Of a stretch of DNA of 64,000 bases, positions 1 to 7,698 are shown piece after piece. The stretch comes from Opitutaceae bacterium. GTDB taxonomy: Bacteria > Verrucomicrobiota > Verrucomicrobiia > Opitutales > Opitutaceae. The stretch is from the NCBI GenBank assembly GCA_028280945.1, contig JANQKV010000005.1, forward strand, positions 1 to 64,000. Direction: 5' to 3'. Position numbers and translations under genes: made by a program. Below the pieces are notes generated by a model, which was given only the letters and a program-made list of their open reading frames with translations, did not search any database and was not told the origin of the DNA. The stretch's first letter is position 1. The number at the start of each line of letters is the position of its first letter.

Positions 1-1
1 C

Positions 2-712
2 GGGGTCCAGTTCCGGCGCTGGGCTTCGACCGTCCTCAAGGAATACCTGCTCAAGGGCTTCGCCATGGACGACGAGCGGCTCAAGAACCCCGACGGCCGC
101 CCGGATCATTTCGACGAGATGCTGGCGCGCATCCGCGACATCCGCGCCTCGGAGCAACGCTTCTACCAAAAGGTTCGCAACCTCTTCGCCCTCAGCACTG
201 ACTATGACAAGACCGACCGCGCTACCCAGCAGTTCTTCGCCACCGTCCAGAACATCCTGCTCCACGCCGTCACCGAACAAACCGCGTCCGAATTAGTTAT
301 GGCCCGCGCTGATCCCAACGATCCGCATTTCGGCTTGCTGAGCTGGAAGGGCGACCGCGTGCGCAAGGCCGACATCCTCATTGCCAAAAACTACCTGACC
401 GCCGAAGAGATTGACACCCTTAACCGCCTCGTCGTGATCTTCCTCGAAACCGCCGAGCTCCGTGCCAAGAACCGCACGGAAACCCGCATGAGTTTCTGGA
501 AGGAAAACGTCGATCAAATCGTCGCCTCCAACGGCTTTCCCTTGATCGAAGGCGCTGGCTCAATCAGCCACGAGCGCATGGAAGCCGCGGCGTCCACCCG
601 CTACCTCGAGTTTGATGCGCGCCGCCAACAGCAGGAAGCCCTTGCCGCCGACCAGGCCGATGAAGCCGAACTCAAAGCCCTCGAAGCCAAACTAAAAAAG
701 CGCAAGCCATGA
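2..712 (+). CDS. RhuM family protein, 5' end outside the window
   Basis: The reading frame is open from base 2 and reads GVQFRRWASTVLKEYLLKGF before the first ATG at 65, so the gene starts before the window and the ATG at 65 is internal. The visible 236 residues match the C-terminal part of the virulence RhuM family: the FRRWA..VLKEYL segment, then MDDERLKNPDGRPD and a helical region. The last 35 or so residues are charged (EALAADQADEAELKALEAKLKKRKP in character) and probably form a helix. The molecular role of RhuM proteins is not established; the family is often found in accessory regions near restriction systems or phage genes. No partner is visible here. A REP pair follows directly. Confidence 0.75.
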   Translation, partial: GVQFRRWASTVLKEYLLKGFAMDDERLKNPDGRPDHFDEMLARIRDIRASEQRFYQKVRNLFALSTDYDKTDRATQQFFATVQNILLHAVTEQTASELVMARADPNDPHFGLLSWKGDRVRKADILIAKNYLTAEEIDTLNRLVVIFLETAELRAKNRTETRMSFWKENVDQIVASNGFPLIEGAGSISHERMEAAASTRYLEFDARRQQQEALAADQADEAELKALEAKLKKRKP

Positions 713-726
713 CCAGCGCCAATTCT

Positions 727-808
727 CCCAGAGTAGCGGGAGCTTCCGGCTCCCGTCACCAGTACACCGCCGCGTGAGTTGGAAGCTCCCGCTACTTTCT
801 GCTCTGGG
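727..808. repeat. REP pair (inverted REP elements) downstream of rhuM
   Basis: The left arm contains GTAGCGGGAGCTTCC (from 733) and the right arm GGAAGCTCCCGCTAC (781-795). They are exact inverted copies, flanked by CCCAGA on the left and TCTGGG-type sequence on the right. The same core occurs on both sides of the RAYT gene at 11.1-11.9 kb, so this is a distant member of that REP family. It lies between the 3' ends of two convergent genes, where a stable RNA hairpin could also end transcription. Confidence 0.8.
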
Positions 809-842
809 TTTTGTTGTATTTCTTGGTCTGAAACAATTGTGT

Positions 843-1340
843 CTATTGGCGTTCATTAGCGGTTAAAACCTTTGCTTTTAGGCTCAGATTACCGCTCGTC
901 AGGATTTTGGCGCGAAGACCACCGCGGCCTTTGAGGAAGGCCTCGGTGCCAGGGACGTAGGCCTGGTCCATCCAGTAGCAGGGGGAGCACTCGCGGGTGC
1001 CGAAGAAGCGTATGCCTTGGATTTCAAATTCTTCGCCAATCAGGGTATTAAGATCCATGTCCGCAGTGATGACATTGCGGCGCAGGTCTGCCGGGCTGCG
1101 ATCATGCAGACCGAACTCTGCCACCAGTTCGACAAACACCTCGCTGGCGAAGAATGTGATTTGCCCGGCGTAGTCGTCCTTGTAGTCGAAAAACCGGTCA
1201 CCCCGGATGCCCTTGCCCGCGATGCATTCGATCTCCTCAACCTCCACCACGGGATGTTCGCCCGCGGGTTTCCCGTGGTGGCCAAAGTAGTTGTGCCCGG
1301 ACGAAAGGTAGAAGTGCAGCAGGTTCACGATCTTGATCAA
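843..1340 (-). CDS. MOSC domain-containing protein
   Basis: This 165-residue protein has features of a stand-alone MOSC domain, related to the molybdenum cofactor sulfurase C-terminus: HFYLSSGHNYFGHHG near the N-terminus, GKGIRGDRFFDYK, QITFF, DLRRNVIT and a conserved cysteine in GTRECSPCYWMD. MOSC proteins handle molybdopterin or activated sulfur and some reduce N-hydroxylated compounds. As last gene of the nap operon it plausibly supports the molybdenum enzyme NapA, but that is inference. The start is TTG at 1340 or GTG at 1328; the preceding cupin gene ends 3 bp upstream, so translation is probably coupled. Confidence 0.75.
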   Translation of the reverse strand: MIKIVNLLHFYLSSGHNYFGHHGKPAGEHPVVEVEEIECIAGKGIRGDRFFDYKDDYAGQITFFASEVFVELVAEFGLHDRSPADLRRNVITADMDLNTLIGEEFEIQGIRFFGTRECSPCYWMDQAYVPGTEAFLKGRGGLRAKILTSGNLSLKAKVLTANERQ

Positions 1341-1343
1341 AAG

Positions 1344-1691
1344 TTAGGATGTCGGGCTTAGCAACTGGAGCAGAAAGGAAGCCGATGTCACCGCTTTCAC
1401 GGCGTGAGGCATATTTGGTGGCAGGTGCAGCATGTCGCCGGGACCAAGGGCATGTGTGGCCGCGCCGTCCGTCACCCTGACCTCACCGGTGAGCCCATGC
1501 AAGATCGCATGGTTGGGGTTGGTATGTTCGGTGAGTTCCTGGTCCGCGTCGAAGGCAAAGAGCACTGATTTGGCGGTGGGAGTCTGCAAAAGCGTGCGGC
1601 TGGTGATTCCCCCGGCTGGCGCTGGCGGGTGATCAGCCAAACTGAGGAAAGTGGCCGTTTGGGCCGATGGATCAAAAAAAGAGGAAGCCAT
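1344..1691 (-). CDS. Small cupin-domain protein
   Basis: A 115-residue single-domain cupin. The motifs HTNPNHAILHGLTGEVRV and LGPGDMLHLPPNMPHAVKA are the two cupin metal-site boxes, with His and Glu candidates for metal binding. The ligand is unknown. The gene sits in the nap operon, 14 bp after the CopD-like gene and 3 bp before the MOSC gene. Such small cupins can act as sensors or metal-binding proteins; nothing in the sequence chooses between these. Confidence 0.7.
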   Translation of the reverse strand: MASSFFDPSAQTATFLSLADHPPAPAGGITSRTLLQTPTAKSVLFAFDADQELTEHTNPNHAILHGLTGEVRVTDGAATHALGPGDMLHLPPNMPHAVKAVTSASFLLQLLSPTS

Positions 1692-1705
1692 GGTATTTGG
1701 AATTT

Positions 1706-2152
1706 TTAAGTCCCGCCGAACCGAAACCGCAGTCCAATGTAGACGAAGGCGACGGACATGATGGTGACGGGAATGATATGCCAGGCGAGGGCGGTGAGAT
1801 TGTCTTTGCTCAATTTGGGAATGATGCGAAGTCGGGCATCCAGTGCGAGTCCCAGCGTCAGGGCCAACAGCCCGAGTTTAAGCAGTCCCGCGCGGGCCAT
1901 CGGGTTTGCCCAATCCAATATCAACGACCACTCCGGGAAATAGCGGCCGAGCAGCATCACTCCGGTCACCACTTGAATCAGCAGGGCGGGGATGCCGATG
2001 CGTTCAAATCGGGATTCGAAGGCCTGGATGGCGGCGGCGTCACGATGCCTGAGCGCGGCAGGCAGAACCCCCAATGCCAGCACCAGGTGACCCCCGGTCC
2101 AGATCGCGGCGCCCAGCAGATGCAGCAACAGCAGGTGAAACGTTGCGGTCAC
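1706..2152 (-). CDS. CopD-like integral membrane protein
   Basis: A 148-residue protein with four predicted membrane helices. The first begins FHLLLLHLLGAAIWTGGHLV, with the H..GA..W.GG pattern seen in CopD and related membrane proteins, and later helices contain LKLGLLALTLGLALDARLR and IPVTIMSVAFVYIGL. I chose GTG at 2152 because it overlaps the upstream stop by 4 bp (GTGA) and because the 30 residues before it are not membrane-like. The role may be copper or heme handling in the cytoplasmic membrane; the substrate cannot be told from sequence. It lies within the nap operon. Confidence 0.6.
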   Translation of the reverse strand: MTATFHLLLLHLLGAAIWTGGHLVLALGVLPAALRHRDAAAIQAFESRFERIGIPALLIQVVTGVMLLGRYFPEWSLILDWANPMARAGLLKLGLLALTLGLALDARLRIIPKLSKDNLTALAWHIIPVTIMSVAFVYIGLRFRFGGT

Positions 2153-2493
2153 GGTTGGGTTTCGATGGTGGCGGCGATGTCTTCCTGACAGATTCTCACC
2201 ACCCGCAGCCCGTTGGGAGTGGCCAACAGCGTATCGCACCATTCCCGCTCGTCGTAAAGGTAGCGCACCTGTACCGCGCGCAGAGCACCGTTGCTCAGTC
2301 CCGCGGCCGCGCCATCCAGCGTTAATTCCGCCGCCGGATCAATGTAGCCGGTGGCGCTGAGTTTGGGCCGGACGGCCAGGATTTTGGTGCAGGCGGCCAG
2401 GTCGCGAAAGAGGGCGGCGGCGGTGGCATCGTCCAGCACGGTTTGCTGCAACGGTGGCAGGGTCATGCCGGACGAGGATGCAGCGGCGGACAT
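2149..2493 (-). CDS. Conserved-looking protein of unknown function in the nap operon
   Basis: I do not recognise this 114-residue protein. It is soluble, with no signal peptide or membrane helix. It has three cysteines (residues 35, 86 and 102 from the chosen start) and a central aromatic stretch, VQVRYLYDEREWCDTLL, that looks like a conserved core. The start is ATG at 2493, 22 bp after the porin stop; the open frame extends further upstream but would run into the porin gene. It overlaps the following CopD-like gene by 4 bp. Its position suggests a job linked to Nap assembly, redox or sensing. Confidence 0.55.
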   Translation of the reverse strand: MSAAASSSGMTLPPLQQTVLDDATAAALFRDLAACTKILAVRPKLSATGYIDPAAELTLDGAAAGLSNGALRAVQVRYLYDEREWCDTLLATPNGLRVVRICQEDIAATIETQP

Positions 2494-2515
2494 GGTTGTT
2501 GAAATGGGGAGGGGA

Positions 2516-3724
2516 TTAGAATTTAAAAACCGTTTGTAACCAAAATTTGGTGACGTTGGGGCGGCCGTTGGTGCCGTCGAAACTGGCAAACTTGGCCAGG
2601 AGGTTTATGTCGTCGGTGAGTTTGCGGGCGGCGGAGATGTTGAGCTCGTTGCCGTAGGAAATGCTGCCGGATGACGACGAGAAGTCGTGGTAGAGCGCCG
2701 CAATTTTGAATTTCTCAACGGTGGTGGCGACTTTGACATAAAGGTCGGTCAGTCCGGATCCGGGGGTTCCCAGAAACTGGTCGGCCCAGCCGTTGAAGGC
2801 GTGCAGGGTGGCGAGGGGAGTGCGAAAGCCCACGCCGTTGTCCGAACCGAGATCCTCGTAGCCGCCGAGCAGGGTCCAGCCGTTGCGAGTAATGCCGCCT
2901 TCAAGGCACCAATAGTCGGCTTCGTAGTCGAACGGGCTGGAGGCGTGGTCGGTTTGGCGGGCGAACTCGAGGCGGTATTGCAGGGTGGTCGTCTCGTCGC
3001 CGATGGGGTGCTTGCCGGTGAGAGCCAGCCCCGTCGTGGCGCAGGAATTGGCCCGGGCGTCATCGAAGTCGAGCAGGTAATTGTAACCGGTCACGGTGAG
3101 GTTGGGGCGGGCTTTCCACTGGATATGGACGAGGTGTGATTCGGACTCCCATTCGCCGGCCGGGTGGTCACGACCGAGGACACGCAGAACCCGGTCGAGG
3201 TAAGCATAGTCAAAAGCAATGCCAGTGTCGGGCGCGGCAATGGTCACGCGGGCGGCGTCAAACGTCTGCATGTTCTGGCGCCAGCCCACATTGCCGACAA
3301 ACCGGGCGTTGTCGTAGATGATGATTTGCCGGCCGAGTTTGGCATCGATCGCATCGTATTTGGCGGCGACCCAGAGTTGATTGAGTTCGGTGATCTCGGG
3401 GTCCGCCACGACGGCCCGGTCAGCGCCATCCGGATTCAGGCCGGCCTGATTGTAAGCGTCGCCGTCGAGGGCGGCGGTGTTTTCCAGTTGGGCGTAAAAT
3501 TTGACCTTGTCGTAAAAGGAAATGGCATAGCCGAGATCGGAGCCGAGGGTGAGCGCCCGCGCATCACCGCGACCGGTCTGACTGACGGTCTCGAGGCGGG
3601 CATTCAGGGTATAGTCAAGCTTGCCGGTAACGTCGCGGTCCGGGGATTCCGCGGAGACGAAGGAGGTCAGGACGAGGGTGCCGGCAGTCAGCAGGGATGC
3701 GAGGTGCAGTCGGGTGGTTTTCAT
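2516..3724 (-). CDS. Outer-membrane beta-barrel porin of the alginate-export type
   Basis: A 402-residue protein with a clear signal peptide (MKTTRLHLASLLTAGTLVLT, cleavage near SFVSA). Alternating aromatic strands follow, and the C-terminus ends in phenylalanine (WLQTVFKF), typical of outer-membrane barrels. Segments such as AKLGRQIIIYDNARFVGNVG and WRQNMQTFDAARV match the alginate-export/porin family, where R-x-I-x-x-D-N-x-R-F-V-G is common. The start ATG at 3724 overlaps the napF stop by 4 bp. In this operon it may let nitrate or nitrite cross the outer membrane; that substrate is inferred from position only. Confidence 0.75.
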   Translation of the reverse strand: MKTTRLHLASLLTAGTLVLTSFVSAESPDRDVTGKLDYTLNARLETVSQTGRGDARALTLGSDLGYAISFYDKVKFYAQLENTAALDGDAYNQAGLNPDGADRAVVADPEITELNQLWVAAKYDAIDAKLGRQIIIYDNARFVGNVGWRQNMQTFDAARVTIAAPDTGIAFDYAYLDRVLRVLGRDHPAGEWESESHLVHIQWKARPNLTVTGYNYLLDFDDARANSCATTGLALTGKHPIGDETTTLQYRLEFARQTDHASSPFDYEADYWCLEGGITRNGWTLLGGYEDLGSDNGVGFRTPLATLHAFNGWADQFLGTPGSGLTDLYVKVATTVEKFKIAALYHDFSSSSGSISYGNELNISAARKLTDDINLLAKFASFDGTNGRPNVTKFWLQTVFKF

Positions 3725-4047
3725 GGTGAGATGGCAGGGTGGCGCCGGGGCGTGACCAGGATGGCGTTGACCGGAGCGGGGCAGACATCGGCACAAACGC
3801 GACAGCCGGTGCAGGTGGCCGCTTCGATCCGGGGCATACCCCGGTCAATCACGATCGCGCCCGGGACCGGGCAGCGTTCGGCGCAGGTCGAGCAAAAGGA
3901 GTTTTGGTAGGCGAGGCAGTTGCGTCCGGCGATCACAGCCACGAACCCGCCCACTGGCTCGCTGGCATTCGCCGTGGGGAGAGGGTCCGGTTGCCGTCCA
4001 AACACGGTGCGGATCCAATCACGTCGGTTGAGCGTGGCGGGTGGCAT
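3721..4047 (-). CDS. napF: NapF-like ferredoxin
   Basis: A 108-residue protein with two 4Fe-4S binding motifs. The first is C-x7-C-x2-C-x3-CP (NCLAYQNSFCSTCAERCP). The second is the classical CTGCRVCADVCP. E. coli NapF carries more clusters, so this is a short form resembling its C-terminal half. The N-terminus MPPATLNRRDWIRTVFG resembles the NapF start. NapF proteins act in the cytoplasm in maturation of NapA. The gene lies 9 bp after napB and overlaps the porin gene by 4 bp. Confidence 0.75.
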   Translation of the reverse strand: MPPATLNRRDWIRTVFGRQPDPLPTANASEPVGGFVAVIAGRNCLAYQNSFCSTCAERCPVPGAIVIDRGMPRIEAATCTGCRVCADVCPAPVNAILVTPRRHPAISP

Positions 4048-4056
4048 CAGGCGGAT

Positions 4057-4878
4057 TCAGGGGGTGGCGGCAAGAAAGGGCTCGAGCGAGGCGGGGCGTT
4101 GTTCGAGGGCCGGATTCAGGGGATGGCATTGGGTGCAGCTTTGGCGGCTGGGGTGCGAGGTGCGCAGGGCGCTGGAGCCGCCGGGACCATGGCACGACAT
4201 GCAGTTCTCCCGCATCCACGTGGTGTGGGGGATGACCGCGGGCGCGCTGTCAAAAGCACGTTCGCCGGGGGCGGCCTCGCGGTGTCCGGGGAAGGTGTTG
4301 GTGGCGGCCAGGGTTGCGAGGTCGATGCCTTCGACAGGAGGTGGCAGGCCTTCCCAGGTCGACGTGGGTCCCGCTCCCGATGCGTGGCACTGCAGACACT
4401 GACTGTAGTGGGACGGATGGCTGATCTGGGGCACGACTAACTGGCCTACACGCACGGGATTGCCGTGGCAGGCCAGGCAGGCGGCGGAGCTCATTTGGTC
4501 CACTGGATGCGGGGCGATGGGCGGAGCCCCATCAAACGCCCGCCGCTCCGCCCGAGCGGCACGCAGCTGCCTTTGCTCCAGGACGCTAAGGATCAACGTG
4601 GTGCCGTCGATTCCCTGGTCGACCAGCGGCAGCTGGGAAGTGCGCGGTTGCCAGTCGTGGTTGGGTTGAAGCCGGTGGTGCGGAAGCTCGGCGTAGGTGG
4701 GGGCCTCCGGAAACTCCGTGTGGGACGGGTAGGTGGGTTCCGACCACGTCGCCGCCACTTGGCGGGAGTCGGCCGCCTGTCGACTGGTCTGCAGCAAGCC
4801 CATAAAAAAACCACTGAGGCTGGTGATGAACGCGGCCACCGCGGCAATGGCAGCGAGTTTGCGACCGGGGGTTTTCAT
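4057..4878 (-). CDS. napB: NapB-like electron-transfer subunit of periplasmic nitrate reductase, tetraheme tandem form
   Basis: This 273-residue periplasmic cytochrome c has an N-terminal membrane anchor or signal (residues 8-30) and four CxxCH heme sites at 134-138, 161-165, 226-230 and 248-252. Ordinary NapB has about 150 residues and two hemes. Here the NapB pattern appears twice: RAFDGAPPIAPH - CLACH - SHPSHYSQCLQCH, then RAFDSAPAVIPH - CMSCH - SHPSRQSCTQCH. Both halves keep the PP-or-PA..PH motif ahead of the first heme and the HPS..C.QCH second site. It sits 21 bp after napA and should pass electrons to it. Each half could be a functional NapB, or one could receive electrons and the other deliver them. 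Confidence 0.85.
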   Translation of the reverse strand: MKTPGRKLAAIAAVAAFITSLSGFFMGLLQTSRQAADSRQVAATWSEPTYPSHTEFPEAPTYAELPHHRLQPNHDWQPRTSQLPLVDQGIDGTTLILSVLEQRQLRAARAERRAFDGAPPIAPHPVDQMSSAACLACHGNPVRVGQLVVPQISHPSHYSQCLQCHASGAGPTSTWEGLPPPVEGIDLATLAATNTFPGHREAAPGERAFDSAPAVIPHTTWMRENCMSCHGPGGSSALRTSHPSRQSCTQCHPLNPALEQRPASLEPFLAATP

Positions 4879-4899
4879 GAGGGAAGGAGCGGGGGCGGG

Positions 4900-7311
4900 T
4901 CAGGCGGTTTGATGGCGACGGCGCAGGCGCACGGCGCATTTCTTGTAGTCGGGCTCCTTGGAGATCGGGCAGGTGTCGCTGACAGTGAGCTCGTTGACCA
5001 GGAGGTTCTGGTCAAAGAAGGGCACGAACACCGAGCCCTGGGGCGGACGACCGCGGCCGTTGAACCAAACGGGCAACTCGAGTTTACCGCGGCGCGACTC
5101 CACGATCACGATTTCACCCTGGGCAAAACCGAGACGAGCGGCGTCGGCGGGATGCAGCTCGACATAGGCATTGGGCATCGAGCCGCGCAATTGGGACACC
5201 CGCATGGTCATGGACCCGGTGTGCCAGTGCTCGATCACGCGGCCGGTGCTCAACCAGAACGGGTAGTCAGGGTCGGGTTCTTCCGTGGCGGGCTCGTAAG
5301 GATTGAACCAGATCTGAGCCCGGTCGTCACCGGTGGTGGAGTGGTAAAACTGAAACTCACTGCCGCGCTTCACGTAGGGGTCGCTGAATTCGGAGAAGCG
5401 GAACGGAGTTTCCTTCCAAGAGCCGTCCTCCTGCTGCACGACGGGCCAACGCAGGCCGCGTGACTTGACCAGTTCGTCGTAGGGCGCGAGATCCTTGTGC
5501 TTCATGCGGCTGAACGGGCGGTATTCCTCGTAGAGCGCGCGGTCGACGTTGATGTCGGTCCAATGATCCCAGTCCCAGGCAGGCACTTCCCGGCCGTCTT
5601 CGTCGCGCACGGCGAGAAGGAAATTGCCGTCGCGGTCCTTCATGCCGGGATGACCGAGTTCCATCAACCGATGGGCGATGGCCATCGTCATCCAGGTGTC
5701 GGGCCGGGCTTCGCCGGGTGGTTCGACCATTTTGAACCATTGCTGGGTGCGCCGCTCCGAGTTGCCGAAGATGCCGTTTTTTTCGACCCACAGAGCGGCG
5801 GGCAAAACCAGGTCGGCAAGCTCGGTGGTGGCGGTGGGGTAGACGTCGGAGACGATGAGGAACTTGTCCTCCAACCCCCGCTTGTTCTGGAAAAGCTTGG
5901 CCAGGTTGGGCAGGGACTGACCGGGATTGGTCACCTGCACCAGGATCGTGTCGATGTCGCCGCCTTCCGAGGTCGGGGTGCAGAACTTTTCCCATAGTAA
6001 CACGGTGTGGTAACCGGGTTTGGGATTGATGCGGCCGGGTGGCAGATTCCAACGCTCTTCAGCGTCCTTGCGGTGAGGCTCCTTGGCCACCAGACGGCCG
6101 CCCGGAAGGAGGTGGGCCAGCGTGCCAACTTCGCGGGCGGTGCCACAGGCGCTGGGTTGCCCGGTGAGGGAAGTCGGCGAGTCACCCGGACGGCCGAAAT
6201 GGCCGGAAAGCAGATGGATGCCGTGGATGAGCCGGTTCATGGCGGTGCCGCGGGTGTGTTGGTTCACGCCCATGCACCACAGGCTGGTGATGCGCACGTC
6301 GCGGCGACCAAAGAGCTCGCCGAGCATGCGAATATCGTCGGCGGACACGCCGGAGATTTCCGCCACTTTCTCGGGAGTGTAGGGAGCGACGGCCTGCTTG
6401 TAGGTCTCGAAATCGATCGCCTCGCCAAAGAGCGACTTGGCCGTGGGGTCGTGGCGGAAGTTGCAGTGCTTCTCGATAAACTCGCGGTCAAAGGTGCCGT
6501 TGGCGATCAGCAGGTGGGCGATGCCATTGGCGATGGCGAGATCACTCTGAGGGTTAAATTCGAGATAGTGGTCGGCGTATTCCGTGGAGCGGGTGCGACG
6601 GGTGCCGAGGTCGATCAACGTCACCGACTCGCCCCGGGAGCGCCGGTCGACGACACGCGAGAACAGGACCGGATGCATCTCGGCCGCATTGTTGCCCCAG
6701 AGGATGACCACATCCGCCGCCTCCAGGTCCTCATAGCAACCCGCTGGTTCGTCGACCCCGTAGACCGAGAGAAAGCCCGTGACGGCCGACGCCATGCAAA
6801 GGCGGGCGTTGGGATCAATGTGGTTGTTGGAGAGCCCGGCCTTGATGAGCTTTTGTGCGGCGTAACCCTCGGGAATCGTCCACTGGCCCGAACCATAAAT
6901 CCCAAAGCCCGCGGGGTTGCGCATGATGCGGCGGGCGATCACGTCAAGGGCCTCGTCCCAAGTGATGTCTTCGAGTTTGCCGTTGCGCCGGAGTTGCGGA
7001 GTGGTGAGGCGGTCCCGCCCGTAGAGGATTCCTCCCACGTGGTAACCCTTCATGCACAGCAGCCCTTTGTTCACCTCCGCCAACTGGTCGCCCTGAATCG
7101 CCACAACCTTGCCCTCCCGCACGCCGACCTGTACGTGGCAACCGGTGCCGCAGAACCGGCAGGGCGCCTTGTCCCAGGTGATGCCGTCGCCGGCCGGGGG
7201 CAGGGCGGGACCGATGGTGGGAGGGGTTCCTTCGGAGGCGGCGATGCGCTGGGCGATGACAGTTGAAGCGGAGGCGAGCGCGGTGGATTTGAGGAAGTCG
7301 CGGCGTTGCAT
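4900..7311 (-). CDS. napA: Periplasmic nitrate reductase, molybdenum catalytic subunit
   Basis: NapA reduces nitrate to nitrite in the periplasm. The 803-residue protein starts with a twin-arginine signal (QRRDFLK, residues 2-8). The 4Fe-4S ligands are C51, C54, C58 and C86 (CRFCGTGC ... CMKGYH). C172 in NARLCMASAV is the expected molybdenum ligand. The molybdopterin guanine dinucleotide-binding domains follow, including GNNAAEMHPVLFSR, TSLTGQPSACGTAREVGTL and the C-terminal RVIEHWHTGSMT segment. Length is normal for the family. It lies 27 bp after napD, whose product should bind this Tat signal during cofactor insertion. Assignment is firm. Confidence 0.96.
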   Translation of the reverse strand: MQRRDFLKSTALASASTVIAQRIAASEGTPPTIGPALPPAGDGITWDKAPCRFCGTGCHVQVGVREGKVVAIQGDQLAEVNKGLLCMKGYHVGGILYGRDRLTTPQLRRNGKLEDITWDEALDVIARRIMRNPAGFGIYGSGQWTIPEGYAAQKLIKAGLSNNHIDPNARLCMASAVTGFLSVYGVDEPAGCYEDLEAADVVILWGNNAAEMHPVLFSRVVDRRSRGESVTLIDLGTRRTRSTEYADHYLEFNPQSDLAIANGIAHLLIANGTFDREFIEKHCNFRHDPTAKSLFGEAIDFETYKQAVAPYTPEKVAEISGVSADDIRMLGELFGRRDVRITSLWCMGVNQHTRGTAMNRLIHGIHLLSGHFGRPGDSPTSLTGQPSACGTAREVGTLAHLLPGGRLVAKEPHRKDAEERWNLPPGRINPKPGYHTVLLWEKFCTPTSEGGDIDTILVQVTNPGQSLPNLAKLFQNKRGLEDKFLIVSDVYPTATTELADLVLPAALWVEKNGIFGNSERRTQQWFKMVEPPGEARPDTWMTMAIAHRLMELGHPGMKDRDGNFLLAVRDEDGREVPAWDWDHWTDINVDRALYEEYRPFSRMKHKDLAPYDELVKSRGLRWPVVQQEDGSWKETPFRFSEFSDPYVKRGSEFQFYHSTTGDDRAQIWFNPYEPATEEPDPDYPFWLSTGRVIEHWHTGSMTMRVSQLRGSMPNAYVELHPADAARLGFAQGEIVIVESRRGKLELPVWFNGRGRPPQGSVFVPFFDQNLLVNELTVSDTCPISKEPDYKKCAVRLRRRHQTA

Positions 7312-7338
7312 GACAAGGGGCGAGGGGGTGGAGAAACT

Positions 7339-7608
7339 TTAGGCGGGGAGGTCAGTCATGGGGCTGTCGGTGGGAACCTCGACAAAGGTCACTTCAACGA
7401 ATTCCACACCGGGCAGGGCGCGAAGTTGATCGCAGGCGTCCTGGGGGGCGGTGGACTCGAGCACGGCGGGAAGCCAAGGTTGCCGGTAGTCACCGAGTTC
7501 AAGCCCGGGGAACTCCGCTAGAGCTGCCAATGCGGCCGTTTTGCTTTCGCCCCCCGGTTTTAACGTCAGAACGAGGGAGCTGATCACAGGCGGTGATGCG
7601 GAGCTCAT
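7339..7608 (-). CDS. napD: NapD, chaperone for the NapA Tat signal
   Basis: An 89-residue protein with the NapD pattern: an initial strand ISSLVLTLKPG, then helix KTAALAALAEFPGLELG, and the closing strand GVEFVEVTFVEVPTD. NapD proteins are small ferredoxin-fold proteins that bind the NapA signal peptide and prevent export before the molybdenum cofactor is in place. It is the first gene of the nap operon, transcribed away from the cytochrome module at 7.7 kb. The spacer between the two start regions must hold both promoters. Confidence 0.88.
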   Translation of the reverse strand: MSSASPPVISSLVLTLKPGGESKTAALAALAEFPGLELGDYRQPWLPAVLESTAPQDACDQLRALPGVEFVEVTFVEVPTDSPMTDLPA

Positions 7609-7698
7609 GGCCCCGAAACTAGATGGCCTTTGCTATATAACAAGATTAAAAGAAAAAGAATTCTTGAATTATCGAGCCCACGTGTCACCCTCCGGGAC
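7609..7698. promoter_or_regulatory. Divergent nap / cytochrome-module control region
   Basis: This is the AT-rich gap between napD and the cytochrome gene. It holds an inverted repeat AAGATT (7642-7647) / AATTCTT (7659-7665) and an AAGAATTCTT palindrome (7656-7665). The AAG...CTT shape recalls NsrR/Rrf2-type operators, and an Rrf2 regulator is encoded at the end of the plus-strand operon. No convincing -35/-10 pair or FNR box (TTGAT-N4-ATCAA) was seen. The regulatory reading is tentative. Confidence 0.35.
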
